Below are positions 62,790 to 64,000 of a stretch of 64,000 nucleotides of DNA, one piece after another (position 1 is the first letter of the stretch; every line of letters begins with the position of its first letter). Where the stretch lies: NCBI GenBank assembly GCA_037200525.1, contig JBBCGG010000001.1, positions 1,592,501 through 1,656,500 on the forward strand, given 5' to 3'. The notes under the pieces were generated by a model. The model saw only the letters and a list, made by a program, of their open reading frames with translations. It was not told the origin of the DNA and did no database searches. The DNA comes from Methylocella sp. (GTDB lineage Bacteria > Pseudomonadota > Alphaproteobacteria > Rhizobiales > Beijerinckiaceae). The position numbers were made by a program, and so were the translations under genes.

Positions 62790-63626
62790 TTGCGAACGCC
62801 GACTGAAGCCATATTCTCGCCTCAAGAAATCGAGCGTTATGCGCGCCATATCGTTTTGCGCGGCGTCGGCGGCCCCGGCCAGCAGAAGTTGAAAGCCGCG
62901 CGCGTTCTCGTGATTGGCGCCGGCGGCCTCGGCTCGCCGGCGATCCAGTATCTTGCGGCGGCGGGCGTTGGCGAAATAGGCGTTATCGACGATGACGAAG
63001 TTTCGCTGTCCAATCTGCAGCGTCAGGTTCTGCATGGCGCGGCCGACGTCGGCCGGCCCAAGGTTTCGAGCGCGGCTGCGGCGATCGAAAGGCTGAATCC
63101 GCATGTCAAGGCGACGCAGCATCAAATGAGGCTCACGGAGCAAAACGCGCAGGAAATAGTTGCCGCTTATGACGTAATCGCGGACGGATCGGACAATTTT
63201 GCAACCCGCTATGTCGTCTCAGATGCCTGCTTTTTCGCCAGGCGGCCGCTGGTCACTGCTGCTGTCGGCGCTTTCGACGGTTCGCTGACGGTTTTGCGTC
63301 CCTATGAGCAAAGCGAGGCTGGCGAGCCGAATCCGACATATCGATGCCTGTTTCCAGAGCCCCCGCCCGAAGGCGTCGCCCCTTCTTGCGCCGAAATCGG
63401 CGTTCTTGGCGCCCTGACCGGCGTGCTCGGCGCAATGATGGCGCTGGAGGTCACGCGTGAAATCGTTGGTTTCGGAGAAGGATTGGTCGGCAGACTTGTG
63501 CTTTTCGATGCGCTCGGCATGCGATTCGAAACATTGCGCTACCGGTGGGACCCGGTGAACCCCTTGAACGGCGAAAAAGCCGCTGGCTCTCAAGCGGCGG
63601 AAGCCTTGGCCGGGGCAAAACGTTGA
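62790..63626 (+). CDS. moeB: MoeB/ThiF-type E1-like adenylyltransferase
   Basis: A 278-residue E1-like enzyme that activates the C-terminus of a sulfur-carrier protein (MoaD or ThiS) with ATP. RHIVLRGVGGPGQQKLKAARVLVIGAGGLGSPAIQYLAAAG is the nucleotide site, then DDDEVSLSNLQRQVLHGAADVGRPK, DGSDNFATRYVVSDACF and AALTGVLGAMMALEVTREI. TTG 62790 has GAGGAG 10 bases before it; TTG 62781 is too close. Only one Cys of the usual zinc pairs is obvious (TYRCLFP...PSCAEIG). Confidence 0.85.
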   Translation: MRTPTEAIFSPQEIERYARHIVLRGVGGPGQQKLKAARVLVIGAGGLGSPAIQYLAAAGVGEIGVIDDDEVSLSNLQRQVLHGAADVGRPKVSSAAAAIERLNPHVKATQHQMRLTEQNAQEIVAAYDVIADGSDNFATRYVVSDACFFARRPLVTAAVGAFDGSLTVLRPYEQSEAGEPNPTYRCLFPEPPPEGVAPSCAEIGVLGALTGVLGAMMALEVTREIVGFGEGLVGRLVLFDALGMRFETLRYRWDPVNPLNGEKAAGSQAAEALAGAKR

Positions 63627-63731
63627 CAGCGACCGGGCAAGGAACTAGATCTCCCGACCATTCGCACGCTTTGCAAAGCCCCTGAGGATTTGCCGAACGG
63701 CCTAGCGAAAGCCTCAATCGCGAGAGCTTCG

Positions 63732-63805
63732 TTGGGGGATAGTTCAACGGTAGAACAGCGGACTCTGACTCCGTCAATCTTGGTTCGAATCCAGGTCCCC
63801 CAGCC
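63732..63805 (+). tRNA. tRNA-Gln (CUG)
   Basis: A 74-nt cloverleaf. Acceptor TGGGGGA pairs with TCCCCCA, the D loop is AGTTCAACGGTAGAAC, the anticodon loop is ctCTGac and the T arm is TGGTTCGAATCCA. The encoded G discriminator and CCA end follow (63802-63805). Confidence 0.95.
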
Positions 63806-64000
63806 AATATTCTCAATGACTTAGACGGTCGCGCCAGAGCTAACGAAATCCAGGGCTACCACCCGGCTACCGCGCAGCAAAGGCACATTGGCACGGTCAC
63901 TCTCGCTTGGGGGCGGCGCCGGCAGCGACAGACCGGCGTGGTCCAACGTTCGGCACGCGTTGCGCATGAAATCAGAACGAGGGTCACCTCACCACTCGGG
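63806..64000. other. End of window, no gene seen
   Basis: About 195 bases after the tRNA without a supported gene or repeat. It could be a site for elements targeting tRNA genes, but nothing recognisable is present. Confidence 0.5.

Overview
The window looks like chromosome of a GC-rich alphaproteobacterium of the Hyphomicrobiales. The evidence is a ybgC-tolQRAB-pal cluster with nearby cpoB, tilS, ftsH and glmM, plus the general style of the proteins. A family in the Beijerinckiaceae/Methylocystaceae neighbourhood is my guess, not a demonstrated placement.

Left flank (1-5.1 kb). The 3' end of a GT1-type glycosyltransferase is followed by a TIGR03118-like secreted protein broken by one frameshift, a complete IS5-family element (1820-2683, CTAG duplication), a small exported Ala/Lys-rich protein, and a second, complete glycosyltransferase closely related to the first but on the opposite strand.

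Prophage (about 5.0-40.4 kb). A leftward early operon (16808 to 5119) is chained mostly by 4-base ATGA/GTGA overlaps. It runs from a pentapeptide-repeat protein through an Erf/YqaJ recombination pair, HNH nucleases, a DUF5131 (Gp37/Gp68) protein, a J-domain gene split by an IS3-family element, an Rmf-like small protein and an excisionase-like HTH protein to the tyrosine integrase. At 16.9-23 kb there are small genes, a gene frameshifted by a 17-bp tandem duplication, a complete trpC, a repressor (21086-21610) and a divergent Cro-like gene. Copies of a 12-bp palindrome (TGCATWWATGCA) lie both at the repressor switch and before the early operon. The rightward late region (23-40.4 kb) has two HNH-AP2 endonucleases, a GNAT enzyme, two giant virion/ejection-type proteins, HicAB, an RHH regulator, a Rha/KilAC-type antirepressor, a fibre-like protein, GH24 endolysin, a papain-like enzyme split over two reading frames, a holin candidate and several proteins with Sec signal peptides. 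No terminase, portal, capsid or replication gene is visible, so the element appears defective.

Right of the prophage (40.4-47.9 kb). A PatB/MalY-type C-S lyase, an Asp/Asn beta-hydroxylase-like protein, an OmpR-type response regulator and a GMC oxidoreductase lie among at least three fragments of SRAP (YedK/HMCES) genes, which marks the area as repeatedly rearranged.

Core region (47.9-64 kb). gpsA, ybgC-tolQ-tolR-tolA-tolB-pal, an M20-family hydrolase, then ftsH, tilS and cpoB on the minus strand (inverted relative to the usual pal-cpoB-tilS-ftsH-glmM order), glmM, two paralogous small Cys-rich exported proteins, a MoeB/ThiF-type adenylyltransferase and tRNA-Gln(CUG). The Tol-Pal proteins maintain the outer membrane during division, FtsH and TilS are essential quality-control and tRNA-modification enzymes, and GlmM feeds peptidoglycan and LPS synthesis.
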